From NCBI GenBank assembly GCA_020726505.1, contig JAHLEZ010000001.1, forward strand, positions 6,386,001 through 6,450,000: a stretch of DNA of 64,000 bases. The letters run 5' to 3'. Under the pieces are notes generated by a model. That model saw nothing but the letters and a program-made list of their open reading frames with translations. It was not told the DNA's origin and searched no databases. Both the position numbers and the translations under genes were made by a program. Source of the DNA: Leptodontidium sp. MPI-SDFR-AT-0119. Its lineage: Eukaryota > Ascomycota > Leotiomycetes > Helotiales > Leptodontidiaceae. Of the stretch, positions 54,211 to 64,000 are shown piece after piece; positions within the stretch are counted from its first letter, which is position 1; every line of letters begins with the position of its first letter.

Positions 54211-56869
54211 TGGCCATATTTTCTCTCAAAGTCTCAAGGGTGTCAGCGTACTTCTGCATTACAGGTAGTGTAAACATACCCTCCAATGCCAATTCGACGA
54301 ACTGCCTAATCGGAAGATCAGTAGTCTCTTTGGGAAACTTCTGGCCCAGTGCCACGGAAGTATAATGATATTAGGGAACGGCGTACCTAGTATTAATCAC
54401 TAAAGTACAGGTAGCAAAATGAAATGAGTGGCTTCCCGACCACTTGGGCGCTTAAACTCTAATATCAGGACCGGCGGTACAACAGGTCATCTAGCAACCC
54501 CTTTTCGACTCAAAGCGAGAGATACAAACCCCTTTATTTGCTACTGGACGTCAGATCGCTTTGGCGAGTCTCTAATAGCAAAGTACAACAAGCAAGGAAT
54601 ACATCATCTTCTTCGAGTGCCGAGTCCGAGGGGGTAACCCTTGGTGAGCCGAGCTACAAGGCCGCCAAAAGTCCGGTCCACCACTTGGCCCGAATGAGCT
54701 AATGCGCTACCCAATAGCCGGCCATGTTGACTCAATAAGATGGACATGGTAATTCTCCTCAATACCGAAGTGTGGTTGCAATTGGATTGATGAGTACGTC
54801 AGTTGATCAGGAAGGAGAATTCCAAGAACGTGGCTTGGAAGGATATAGATGAAGAGATCTTGTCGTCGAGTGAACTGGGACTCGATTATATCTGGCTGCG
54901 TGTCGTAACGTGGGGAAGGGCTTGAAAACTTCCCGTTTGTTGGGCCGCTACAGTACAACTGGTATCCAGTGTAGGAAGGGAAAAATGACATGTCTGGTAA
55001 TGCTCTTCATGTAACACAAAATAGCTGTTGAATGGAGTATTCTTCACATGCTGCTTAGCTGGAAGTTGGCCATGGGAGCGAGAAATAGAAACTGGACTGT
55101 CCATTAAGACTGTCAGAAACGGTATTAATTGGGGAGAGAGCAAGCCAGGTGGACGAGATGGCAATACTGCAACTCACTCTCTCCCACACCACTTCACCAC
55201 TATTTTGAGTACTTGGAGCACTATGGATTTGCTTGGAGGAAGTGAAAAGAAAGGCCCAGATCCCGTATAAGCCGTGAAGAAGTCAACATGAAGTTGCTGA
55301 GGACCGGGAACCGTCCACACGGCCAGTAAATGAACCTGAACGACCACTACCGAGTTCGATATATTGGACTTCAACAGGGAATCGATAAAAATACGCAACA
55401 CGACATGAGTGGATTAAATTGGATACAATCTCTTTCAATACTACATGAGTTGAGCAGAGGAAGTTTGTACAAGCGGCACAGCTAGTTGCTGTCTGAAGCC
55501 GAGAAAAATGATTATGGCTATATTCTGGACATTTGAAATGGATTGCAGCTTTGGTGAGGCGATGTGAAGTTTCTTTGGCCCCTGCGCGAGAAATATGGCG
55601 TTCTTCATCTCTGCGAGCTAGTTGGCGCCATAAAGGGGCGCTTGTAAATGTCCGAGCTGCATGTATAGACGTCTATGTGGTGATCGTACCTGGGTACAGA
55701 TACAAAGACGTTTCAACGACTAGAAGAAGAAAGTGTGCCTCAAATAAGGTCCATGCTTCAAGCACGATTCCCTTGATAAGTGCTGACCTTCCATCAGATA
55801 GGAGAAAGTTTCGAGCCGCAGCTGTTACTCTAATCGTTGTCCCCTTTGGTGGAACGTGAGCACTGCTATACAAGCAGAAATTGAGCGCATGAACATGCCA
55901 GGGCATGGCGGCGGAGACACGGGACGGGGAGGCACGAACACGCCACGAGATGCTCAACCCCATTTTCTATCAGCTGAGGAAAAGGCACGCTAACATGCTC
56001 GAGCGAAGATTCGGTGGCCAGGGTGAGATCAGCAGCGTGGATACTGGAACATAATGGGCTCAGAATATCCAGATCTTTGATCATTATCCCCTTGCCTCTA
56101 GCATTTCATCAACGAGTTGTTAAATACCAGAAGGCGTTAGATCGACTGAGACATAAATATAGCTTTTCGAGTCAAGCCAGTTTGGTAGACTGCCAAAGGC
56201 CCCATGAACTACTTAGATGACGACCATCTCGCTAAGTTGGCCTAGAGCTAGTGCGTAGTAAAGCTGAAAGGGATCTGATTACTGAAGGAGCGAGGGCGCT
56301 ACTACTAGCCAAATCAAAGTATGGGCCAAGCCATTGGTATTTCAACATCGAGTGCAAGTCCGTGACACCAAAGTAGAGAGACGAGAAGGAATTTGGGGCC
56401 GGAAGCAGCTCCGAGAAAGTAGTGGCGGATGGACGAATTCCAACAGTATGGCTGCTCGTGCTTCAGTTCCGCTCAACGTCTTGGTAAGAAGCGGGAGCCC
56501 AGGGGAAAGGTTTGTGGGGTTTGTGTTTAGTTGACCAGGCGCAAATTCAGATCTTTTGCGTTTGAGATAGCTTTTGGTGGCGCGATGTTTAGAGAATATC
56601 GATGCAAGACAGTGATATCCAGTGCCGTAAGATCACGTAGCTAGTTTCGGGCACATCTATGATACCATGAGTGACCGATCTGTTGCCAGATATGCCAACA
56701 AATCCCATGATTTCCCGCACCGAAAACACCAAGATGAGCCAGCTTAGACGGCGTGAAAGCTTGTGACCATCCATCAGATTCGAGAAATACCCAGCGCATG
56801 GAGTCCAAGACAGGAACCACTATGCTCACGATATCGTTCAATGGCATCCAGTGAAATTCAAGAACGTTT
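54211..56869. other. 2.6-kb gene-poor accessory region
   Basis: Contains many short open frames on both strands but no motif or intron-linked coding region that I can support. Base composition and lack of C/T-rich leaders suggest decayed or non-coding DNA between the transcription-factor remnant and MDM10. Confidence 0.5.
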
Positions 56870-58113
56870 TCATGAAGAATACTGAAGTTCCAACCCGATG
56901 GCTCTGAATGGTTGATCCCTCCTCTTCATATCAACCGACGATCCGAGTGTAAAGAGCAGGTCTTTTATCCTGCCTTCCCATATAAGTCCAATCTTCCAAT
57001 TCTGATCAACTCTTGCTTTCAACACTCCAGCAATTTCATCCGGCTCAGGAACCGGGTTCTCTTTAATAGGGTCAAGCCTCCATTCGAGCTTCGCCAACAT
57101 GCTGCGCTCCCTTTCTTTGGGTATTTTGGCTTTCATTTTCCACAGCTCGCATCCAAGCATCACATCGCTTTCGTAGCTGTAGACGTTGAAGTCGAATTTT
57201 GTGCACAATGCCAAGTTCTTCCCCGCTTTCACAGCATAAGTTGTACTCAGATTCCCCATGAGAGGGTTCAGAGTGAGAGTCGCTGTTAGGGGTACTCCTT
57301 TGTGAGCAGGTAGAGTTGCGAAACGGCCACCAAAGCTGACTCCCCCCGACTTGTTCAATGAACCATAGTACATTTCCGCTCCAGCACTAAATCGACCATA
57401 GAAGCGATCGTCCGTCCTTGGAAGCTCTGTGACTTCTTTCCTCGGATCCGGGCCAAAGTTGTAAAGACCTCGAATTCCAATTAGACCACCATCCGTCGAG
57501 TATAAAGTGTCTGCGCTGTATTTTCCAACATCGAACTGATGAAGTGCCAGGATTGTCCCACCATTTCGTAGACGGCTATCACTGACAGCAGATAGCTTCA
57601 GCTGCTGTGTAGGACTTAATCGGCGCAAGTACAATGCCTCCAGGGTGCTCTGGGGCAGGTATAGTCTCCCATACAATAGCGTGTCGCGTTTGTCTATCCT
57701 CTTCCCGCCCTGCCACTGCTCCCACATCCATGACTCTTCTGGCTTGCGTAGCTCTTGTATTTGTCTGTATCCTCGGATAACATCGTGCAGCTCGATTTTG
57801 CCACTCTGGGAAGTCGTATAGAGAGGAAGAGAGGTGTAGAGGTACGAGAGTGAGCCGTCCACTAGGCCCACGCTCCCAATGGCATATGAAGTAGCGAAAT
57901 TCGGAGAGGAGAGTGAAGAAAGATTTAGACGTAGTCCGCGAGGCGTGTCGAATTCCAAGAGAGCTGTATTCGCTTTTTAGTAGCTGTCCGGAGCTTTGAC
58001 TTGGAATCCGACTTACCTCTTGTAGTAGCCGTCAAATGAGAGTACGAGTTTTCATGATTCCAATGGGATACGTTATAGAACGCATTCTGCACATAATCCA
58101 TGAACTCCAACAT
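56870..58113 (-). CDS. MDM10: Mitochondrial distribution and morphology protein 10
   Basis: Outer-membrane beta-barrel of the ERMES ER-mitochondria tether and of the SAM assembly complex. Exons 58017-58113 and 56870-57963 join to 396 residues. The N-terminus MLEFMDYVQNAFY and the following SYSHLTATTRALLEFDTPRGLRL are near-invariant in fungi. Barrel strands follow with GSVGLVDGSLSYLY, GGTILALHQFDVGKYSADTLYS, GRFSAGAEMYYGSLNKSGG and GLIWEGRIKDLLFTLG. The C-terminal GLELQYSS has the amphipathic beta-signal type ending. Complete. Confidence 0.95.
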
Positions 58114-58319
58114 AACGAAAGAAAGTCGTACCGCGTAATTGTTTGTCCCAGAAAATTGAATAAATTGCAGGGCTGGATGTCCCAGCCCAAGTCAGGGAAG
58201 AAGCTTGAAAGCGGCCGCTAGCGCCAACCTTAAATTTATCTATTGGTTGATAGCGAGAAATATTATCAACGATCCCACCGCACTTGTCAAACCACCCCTC
58301 TCCCTCCATCAACCTGTAA

Positions 58320-59300
58320 TTAAACTTGAATTACTACGTGGTAATACTCAACGTGGCCTTTAGGGGTTAAACTCAACGCCTCCAACACGTTTGGTTGCTT
58401 GTCGGGCTCTCTTTCAGGGATCAAAAGATGCGCTGAAGGTAGGTCTCCACGTGCTCTACAGGCCTTTAGAGCCTCTTTATTTGCCCTATTATTCTTCCTA
58501 GCTTGAACCCCTTTGATTCTGAGAGCCTCTTTTGATTTGTTGATGGCCTGTGTAAGTGCACGTTGAGCTTTCCGTAGAACCTCCGTCTTTTCGGTCTCTT
58601 GCCGAATACGCATCCTTTCCGGCAAATCGTTGACGTTTCCAGCACCTCCGCCTTTGTGAATACTTCCCCCGGATGTCTTTTTGCGTTTTCCATCCTCCTT
58701 GATCTTCTACTGTGAAGTAGCGTGCTCAACAGTAGTCAAATAAGCCTTTTGAAGCTCTACAGAAGAATCTTGCATCGTACTGTGGAGCTTCTTTGTCACC
58801 TGACAGGATAGGCTCTTTCCACATAAAAGAGCTCGACACTTGAAAACAACTCAAAAACCAAGAACTTTTCATAGATATTATCTAATACACTTTTTTCTCC
58901 TCCCCTTACTCGACTTTTTATGCTCTTCAGATATGTAATATCTTTAGATTTGATCGATCCGCGATTTCCTACACCTAGAATCTCTCCGGTACCCCACTAC
59001 ATGCTACCTCTCTTGTTGTGTGGTTTATTGGGCTTTATCCCTCCCACAGTACGTCTAAAGATCTCGCGAGAATTATCTGAAAAAGGAGTAGGATCTCCAC
59101 CAATAAAGGAGTTTATGGCAGCGGCTGTATTCCACAGTTCGTGAGGTCTAGAAGGAGGAAGCTCTGGGAGATCTCACTTAGTATCTTCGGCCTTAACGTC
59201 TGCCCAACTTTCTTCTTTTTGCTGTATGATCGCATCTTTTTCAAGCCAGCGTTGACGTCGTATGGCCATATACTGTGACGCTTGCTCTGTAAAGACAGCA
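58320..59300 (-). mobile_element. Probable transposase C-terminal relic (pogo/Fot1-like)
   Basis: A Lys/Arg/Glu/Ala-rich helical frame (58320-58700: KKTSGGSIHKGGGAGNVNDL, RKAQRALTQAINKSKEALR, ARKNNRANKEALKACRARGD) resembles the charged C-terminal tail of Fot1/pogo-type DDE transposases. Upstream on the same strand, near 59200-59300, a weak IWPYDVNAGLKKMRSY match resembles the FxPFDP-type segment of the same family. The catalytic core was not found. Low confidence; a non-TE charged protein is possible. Confidence 0.35.
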
Positions 59301-59861
59301 ATCACGTGTGATAGCGGCTTCACATATCAAGACACGACATATGAAGATAACAAGAGTCTCTTAGAATCTACAACTAAGTAAGAAAGAAGGTGTGGAGAGA
59401 AGAGCTCTATATACAAAGGGGGAGCGCCATGTACCGGAAATGAGGCTCTGGGCGCTCCCAACCATCACACGCTACGCTAGAAGATGCTAGAAGTCCAGTG
59501 GCAATACTAAAGCATTATAAAGGCAAATGCTCCCCTTGACCCTCTATTAAATAGTGTCGGTGCAGTACCGGTTCATGTACCACGTAATATATCGATATAT
59601 CAGTATGGCGACAGAGTAAACAATGTATGGTTGAAAAATCTGTGTATTTTCTAAGAGAGTGCGAGGAGAGCCAGACTATATACTACGAAACCCCACCGAA
59701 TGTGCTCCGAAACCATTCCGGCTAGGCTCTGACCCCTGACTTTGACCCGCACCCCCCTTTTCCAGCCCAAAGTATGCCCATGTAGGGACCTGTGGACCAA
59801 CAAATAGAGAAGAGAAGAAATAATATTATATTAAAAGCGAAGCCAACTGTCAAGTACCTAC
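59301..59861. other. NLR 3' flank
   Basis: About 560 bp; AT rich. A 9-bp inverted repeat (GGGAGCGCC 59420-59428, GGCGCTCCC 59451-59459) could form a hairpin. No gene supported. Confidence 0.45.
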
Positions 59862-62800
59862 CTACCTCAACCCAAGCTTTCTAAATAGCCTATGTCGTCT
59901 TGATGTCGATGGAGCCCCTTCAGAATCTAAACGTGATACATTCCCTTGAGGATCGCTCGCTAGCTCTTCTCTGCCTTTTACAGCCTCTCCTTCTGTTATA
60001 GTATCTAAATCCCGAAGAATTTCCTGTAAACTTTGACACATAGGATGATCAGGTCCGCAAACTTTCTTATATCCTGCAAGTGCCTTCAAATACATAATTC
60101 TAGCCTTTGTGAAATCAGCTTGACATTTGAAGAGGGAGCCGAGACCCCACAGCGTATTAAGCGCAGGGATATAAGTTGTGATATTATCTGCACCAAGCGC
60201 CGTCTCGTAGCCTTGCAACGCCCGCTCGTACATCTGCTCAGCCTCGGCGAGCTTGCCCTGGGTTTTGTAAAGTCTCCCAAGGTTATGGACCGTATTAAGC
60301 GTCGACGTGTGCTTTACACCAAGCGCCATCTCTTTGCCTCGCAGCGCCCGCTCGTACATCTGCTCGGCTAAAGCGAGCTTGCCTTGGTTGGCATAAAGGA
60401 GCCCTAGGTTGTTGACTATATCGAGCGTTAACGTGTGCTCTGCACCGAGCGCCGTCTTATAGCCTCGCAGCGCTTGCTCGTACATCTGCTCGGCCAAAGC
60501 GAGCTTGCCTTGGTCCTTGTAGAGGTTTCCGAGGTTGTTGACTGTGTGAAGCGTCGACGTGTGCTCTGCACCGAGCGCCTTCTCATAGCCTAGCAGCGCC
60601 CGCTCGTACATCTGCTCGGCTAAAGCGAGCTTGCCCTGGTTCTGGTAGAGGAGTCCTAGGTTGTTAATTATAGAGAGCGTCGACGTGTGCTCTGCACCGA
60701 GCGCCTTCTCATAGCCTCGCAGCGCCCGCTCGTACATCTGTTCGGCTAAGGAAAGCTTGCCCTGGTCGGCATAGAGGATGCCCAGGCAGTGGATTGAATC
60801 AAGCGTCGATGTGTGTTCTACACCGAGCGCCGTCTCTCTGCCTCGCAGCGCGCGCTCGTACATCTGCTCGGCCAAAGCGAGCTTGCCCTGGTCCTTGTAA
60901 AGGTTTCCGAGGTTGTTGACTGTATCGAGCGTCGACGTGTGCTCTGCACCAAGCGCCGTCTCATAGCCTCGCAGCGCGCGCTCGTACATCTGCTCAGCCG
61001 CGACGAGCTTGCCCTGGTCAGCGTAGAGATATCCTAATCTGAAGTATTTCCCTGCCATGCTATCGTCCGGGACCAACCCGTTTAACACAATATGGGAACA
61101 TCTAGCTGCATGCTGGAGAAGCCGTCGCTGTGTTAGCCATGGCCGATTCGCCTGCGGGCCTGGAACATGCAAAGCTACAGACTTCACTGCCACCCTAGCA
61201 AGATCGTAGCTCCATTCTTGGTTAAGAACGTGAACCGTCCACGAGTGAACGCATCCATGAATACTGTACCCTTGTGACTCGACTAGCTCCAGCGATGATT
61301 TCTCTACTTCTACGAGCCCGTGGTCACTTAGTACCCGCATCGCTCCGTGGAAGCTTAATTCATCTTCAATGAGCTTTCGTATCCAATCTGGGTCTTCGGA
61401 GTCGCTATGCTGAAGGAGCTCAAACCACACATCTTGGTTATCGAAGTATGCCCATAGTCGAAGAAGCTGAGCCGAGAGTAGGTTCCGTTGCTCGACGTGC
61501 TCAAATGAAATCTGCCACGTAGAATAAAGTGTTCGGTCTTCGTACGAGCTCAATTCAGGACTTGTCTTTTGCAGTTTTGCCCATGATTTCTCATATAAGC
61601 GAAGGTAGTCCGGGAAAGATATAGCCGCTTGATTAAGGTATGCTCCAGCCGTTGCTAGAGCAAGAGGGAACCCGTCTAATTCTTTGGCGAGCTTTGCGGC
61701 ATCCGTATCTATATAAAGATTAGCACGACTTTTATTGCGTAGAATAGGGCTTACCGTCTATTAATCCCTCCCTACGCGATGCATTTGACAAAATTGTAAG
61801 ACTATCGCGCAAATCCCCTAGCTTCGTGACTTGTATAAGATGCCCGATCTGAACTTGTGACGACCGTGTGGTAATAAGCACCGAGCCTTGATATGCTTCG
61901 GGAAGATACTTCGTGATATCCACTGCTGCGGGATCTTTGTTACTCGCTAGTCTCGGATTGTCGTAGTTGTCGTATATCATCAGCCATCGCGTATTATACA
62001 GCAAACTTAGCCACGCCTTGACAGTATCGATAACGTCGTCGAGATTCTTTATATCAATGGTGCTGAGGCCGCGGGCGGAGGGGTACTCTCGTAATATTTG
62101 CCTTACCACAGCAGCAAAGCTCTGCCTCAGAGAATCTTCATCTTTAATATTGAGCCAGAATATCGCCGAGTAATTGTCCTTGTGCCGCTTTGCGTACGCA
62201 ATAGCTAATTGTGTCTTGCCAATCCCGCCTAGACCATGAAGAACAACGGTATGCCGGGAGCCATCGCCACTCAGTGCCTTGTGTATCTCTCTGAGCTCAT
62301 CCTCTCGTGCCACGAAATGTTCGATGTCAGAGACCGCAGAGAGACTAAACGGGATTGAAAAGTTCTCGTATTTGATCCCTACATAAGTTAATCACCTCTG
62401 TATAACATATTCCCGATCAAATAAGGATAGTATACCCTTTTCCTTCCTGTCAATCGCCTCCCGGAGCCGCCCTACAGCATTCGCTCGCCCTTCGCCATAA
62501 ATAAGCGGTATGTGAACGTCAAAGATGCCAAGCAATGAGTATGCCATGTCTTCTTCGCGAGTAGTCTGACGAGTTTCTGCCCATGACATTCGTTCGGTTA
62601 CGCTGAACTCAGCTAAAGGACCTCCGCGAAGAGCTTTGCTAGGAATTCTTGTTATCTCGCCGATGTGTTGCTCTAGCGATTTTTTGTCTCCTAGAAGCTC
62701 CCTGTCCTTAGAAAAGAACTCAACTAATGTTGGAGCAATGAGTTCTTGAAGGGTCCAGCCTCGCGTAAACCATCTGCTTGTTCGGAATGCCGATTCCCAG

Positions 62801-63183
62801 GGAAGCTGATTAGACTTGTCGCCGATGTCGATGGTAGGCGACGAAAGATCCGGCAGATAGACGTAGCATTTCGCCGCATCACGGTACCACCGAAACATAG
62901 AATTGATAGCTTCTGCGAGCTCATTATTGTTTGATTTGTCGATGCAACACGTATCAATCCAGAAGTACTGGAAACCATCGCGTCTGGCTTGTTCTCCGCA
63001 GAACCGAATCTTCTCGTATCCAACCTTGTTGTTCCCAGTGCCATCTATTAGGTCTCTGTATGTGACTTCTTCCGTATCCGCCCCCCATGTGTGCGAAAGG
63101 ATAGCATATTCGGGAATCTTGCCGCCAATGAAGTCCTTGGTAAGGCTGAACTCGCCATCGTTGTTGTATTGCAGTAGGCGCAT
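59862..63183 (-). CDS. HET / NB-ARC / TPR NLR-type receptor
   Basis: Fungal NOD-like receptor, probably acting in non-self recognition or incompatibility-type cell death. Exons 62436-63183, 61755-62378 and 59862-61708 join in phase to 1072 residues. The N-terminal HET domain (1-250) carries YAILSHTWGADTEEVTYRDL, YFWIDTCCIDKSNN, MFRWYRDAAKCYVYL and SRWFTRGWTLQELIAP. The NB-ARC domain (about 270-480) has the P-loop GLGGIGKTQLA, Walker B WLMIYDNYD and RNBS-B-like GSVLITTRS, followed by LDGFPLALATAGAYL. A linker of winged-helix type leads to TPR repeats from about residue 695 to 1040. All three domains are open and motif-complete, so the protein looks functional. Its closeness to HET-E-type proteins concerns architecture only, since those carry WD40 repeats. 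Confidence 0.93.
60015..61058 (-). repeat. Seven near-identical 126-bp TPR repeats inside the NLR gene
   Basis: Each unit encodes 42 residues of kinesin-light-chain-type TPR (core GKLALAEQMYERALRGYE). The word CTCGTACATCTGCTC recurs on the + strand at 60225, 60351, 60477, 60603, 60729, 60855 and 60981, exactly 126 bp apart (one copy with CTGTTC). One diverged unit follows at the C-terminal end. Silent positions are also largely shared, so the array has been homogenised recently. Confidence 0.95.
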
Positions 63184-64000
63184 TATTCAAACAGGATCTG
63201 AGAGGATGTCTGAACAAAAGGATGTCGGTGGATAGTTCTCGCAGGGTCGATATGCATGCATTTGTTGAGGTAGGAGTACAGGTTAGGTCGAGGTTGTGCT
63301 CATACGGCTCAGCTGGACGACAGCCTCGCGGCATGGCGTGGGTTGTGCATCGCCACGACCGCGCTAGGCCAGCCGATCGTGGCCAGCCACAGAAGATCAT
63401 AGCGGCTGTCTGGCCTATTTCGAGAGGCCATGCATCGGCCTCTCCCGCCTGTCTTGGTGCGCCCGGCTATATCGACATATACGACATATACATACCCGAA
63501 AGTGGAAGGGACACCACCGAGGAGGAAAGTGTTATGTGGGGTTGGCAGGGGGTTAAATAGGGAAAATACGGTATATTCGGAAGAAAGGGGTTGAGGGGGT
63601 TACAAGAAAGGGATGCTTGCGGAGTAGGAGGAAGGGAGAGGAGAACAGATGTCTACTTTGGTTATGCAGCTGGTGGAAGGGCCTGCTTGGGACCTGACCC
63701 CCAATTTAAGCTGAGCATTGTGCTTTCCGCGAGTTTCGCCGATTAGACGATAAGATCTTCTGGCAGGGCATGTACTGTAGTTTTAACTACTCTTGGCATA
63801 CATGACCCTGCAGCAGCGTGCTCAGATATTTTGTGTATTTTATTCGTACCGAAACTACTGTAACACCCACTTTCTAGCAAGGTCTCAAAATTGCTCAAAA
63901 TTGCTGTGGCGCATTGGCCGGCCAGTTGCGTCGAACAGAGCTTACTACCCATGGAGAGATCCGTCTGGACTGTCTTCATCAAAAAACTGATTCAGAATTC
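63184..64000. other. NLR upstream region, right edge
   Basis: About 800 bp; contains the NLR promoter. A perfect 8-bp stem (GAGAGGCC 63422-63429, GGCCTCTC 63437-63444) with a 7-nt loop is present. No supported gene; short open frames near 63743-63990 run to the window edge. Confidence 0.45.

Noticed and set aside
55174..56084. Possible regulator or enzyme fragments on the minus strand
   Set aside because: Several 70-95-codon frames have hydrophobic stretches, but none shows a family motif or consistent splice links.
1..64000. CRISPR array, bacterial operon or rRNA genes
   Set aside because: No regularly spaced short repeats with unique spacers, no ribosome-binding-site-led gene chains and no rRNA signatures; the window is eukaryotic nuclear DNA.

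Overview
This window is nuclear DNA from a filamentous ascomycete fungus (Pezizomycotina; the gene repertoire would fit Leotiomycetes, but I hold the class only weakly). Evidence: most genes carry several introns of about 45-60 bp with GTAAGT-like donors, CTAAC-like branch points and CAG/TAG acceptors. The proteins are typical fungal single-copy ones (MED5, MED7, MDM10, PMT4, CHO2, TED1, a (6-4) photolyase-like cryptochrome). There are also HET-domain genes, small secreted cysteine-rich genes and Tc1/mariner and Copia relics. GT-AG intron removal reconstructs continuous reading frames for almost all housekeeping genes.

Layout. 1-8.9 kb is a metabolic block: mitochondrial carrier (-), succinyl-CoA:3-ketoacid CoA-transferase (+, with a C-terminal frameshift), a peroxisomal AhpD-like protein ending in SKL (-), and an aromatic/2-aminoadipate aminotransferase (-). 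9.3-13.9 kb is a transposon and pseudogene island: a complete but dead Tc1/mariner element with TA target duplication, a Copia gag-protease fragment, a broken HET-domain gene and a tRNA-Thr-like locus interrupted by two intron-like inserts. MED5 follows (14.5-17.7 kb). 17.9-19.9 kb is a small graveyard of three decayed metabolic genes (succinate dehydrogenase flavoprotein, a galactonate-dehydratase-type enolase, a RidA protein). 21-26.5 kb holds a TED1-type phosphoesterase and the PMT4 O-mannosyltransferase. 27.6-30.1 kb holds two decayed secreted-protein genes and a tiny intact Cys-rich ORF. 30.9-46.4 kb is gene dense: MED7, a PAP2 lipid phosphatase, a 1142-residue membrane/coiled-coil orphan, a lactonase-type beta-propeller, a CLC chloride transporter and CHO2. 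46.7-49 kb holds a truncated P450 and a MITE-like inverted-repeat element. 49.2-58.1 kb holds an MRH-domain (Mrl1-like) receptor, the cryptochrome/photolyase, a decayed transcription factor and MDM10. 58.3-64 kb is again accessory: a transposase-like relic and an intact HET / NB-ARC / TPR NLR-type gene with seven nearly identical 126-bp repeats.

How the parts fit. Several products act in membranes and organelle contact or secretion: PMT4 and TED1 in ER protein and GPI maturation, CHO2 and PAP2 in phospholipid synthesis, MDM10 at ER-mitochondria contacts, an Mrl1-like sorting receptor and a CLC endomembrane transporter. I see no operon-like co-regulation; this is ordinary fungal gene order. 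The accessory islands (9-14, 18-20, 27-30, 46-49, 53-64 kb) hold all the degenerate genes. Many of their stop codons lie where CAA, CAG or TGG is expected, consistent with C-to-T decay or repeat-induced point mutation, though stop codons can arise from few other codons by C-to-T.

The best candidates for unusual biology are the tRNA-Thr-like locus with two GT-AG inserts outside the normal tRNA intron position, the NLR with homogenised TPR array, and the conserved-looking but unrecognised membrane/coiled-coil protein at 33.9-37.4 kb.
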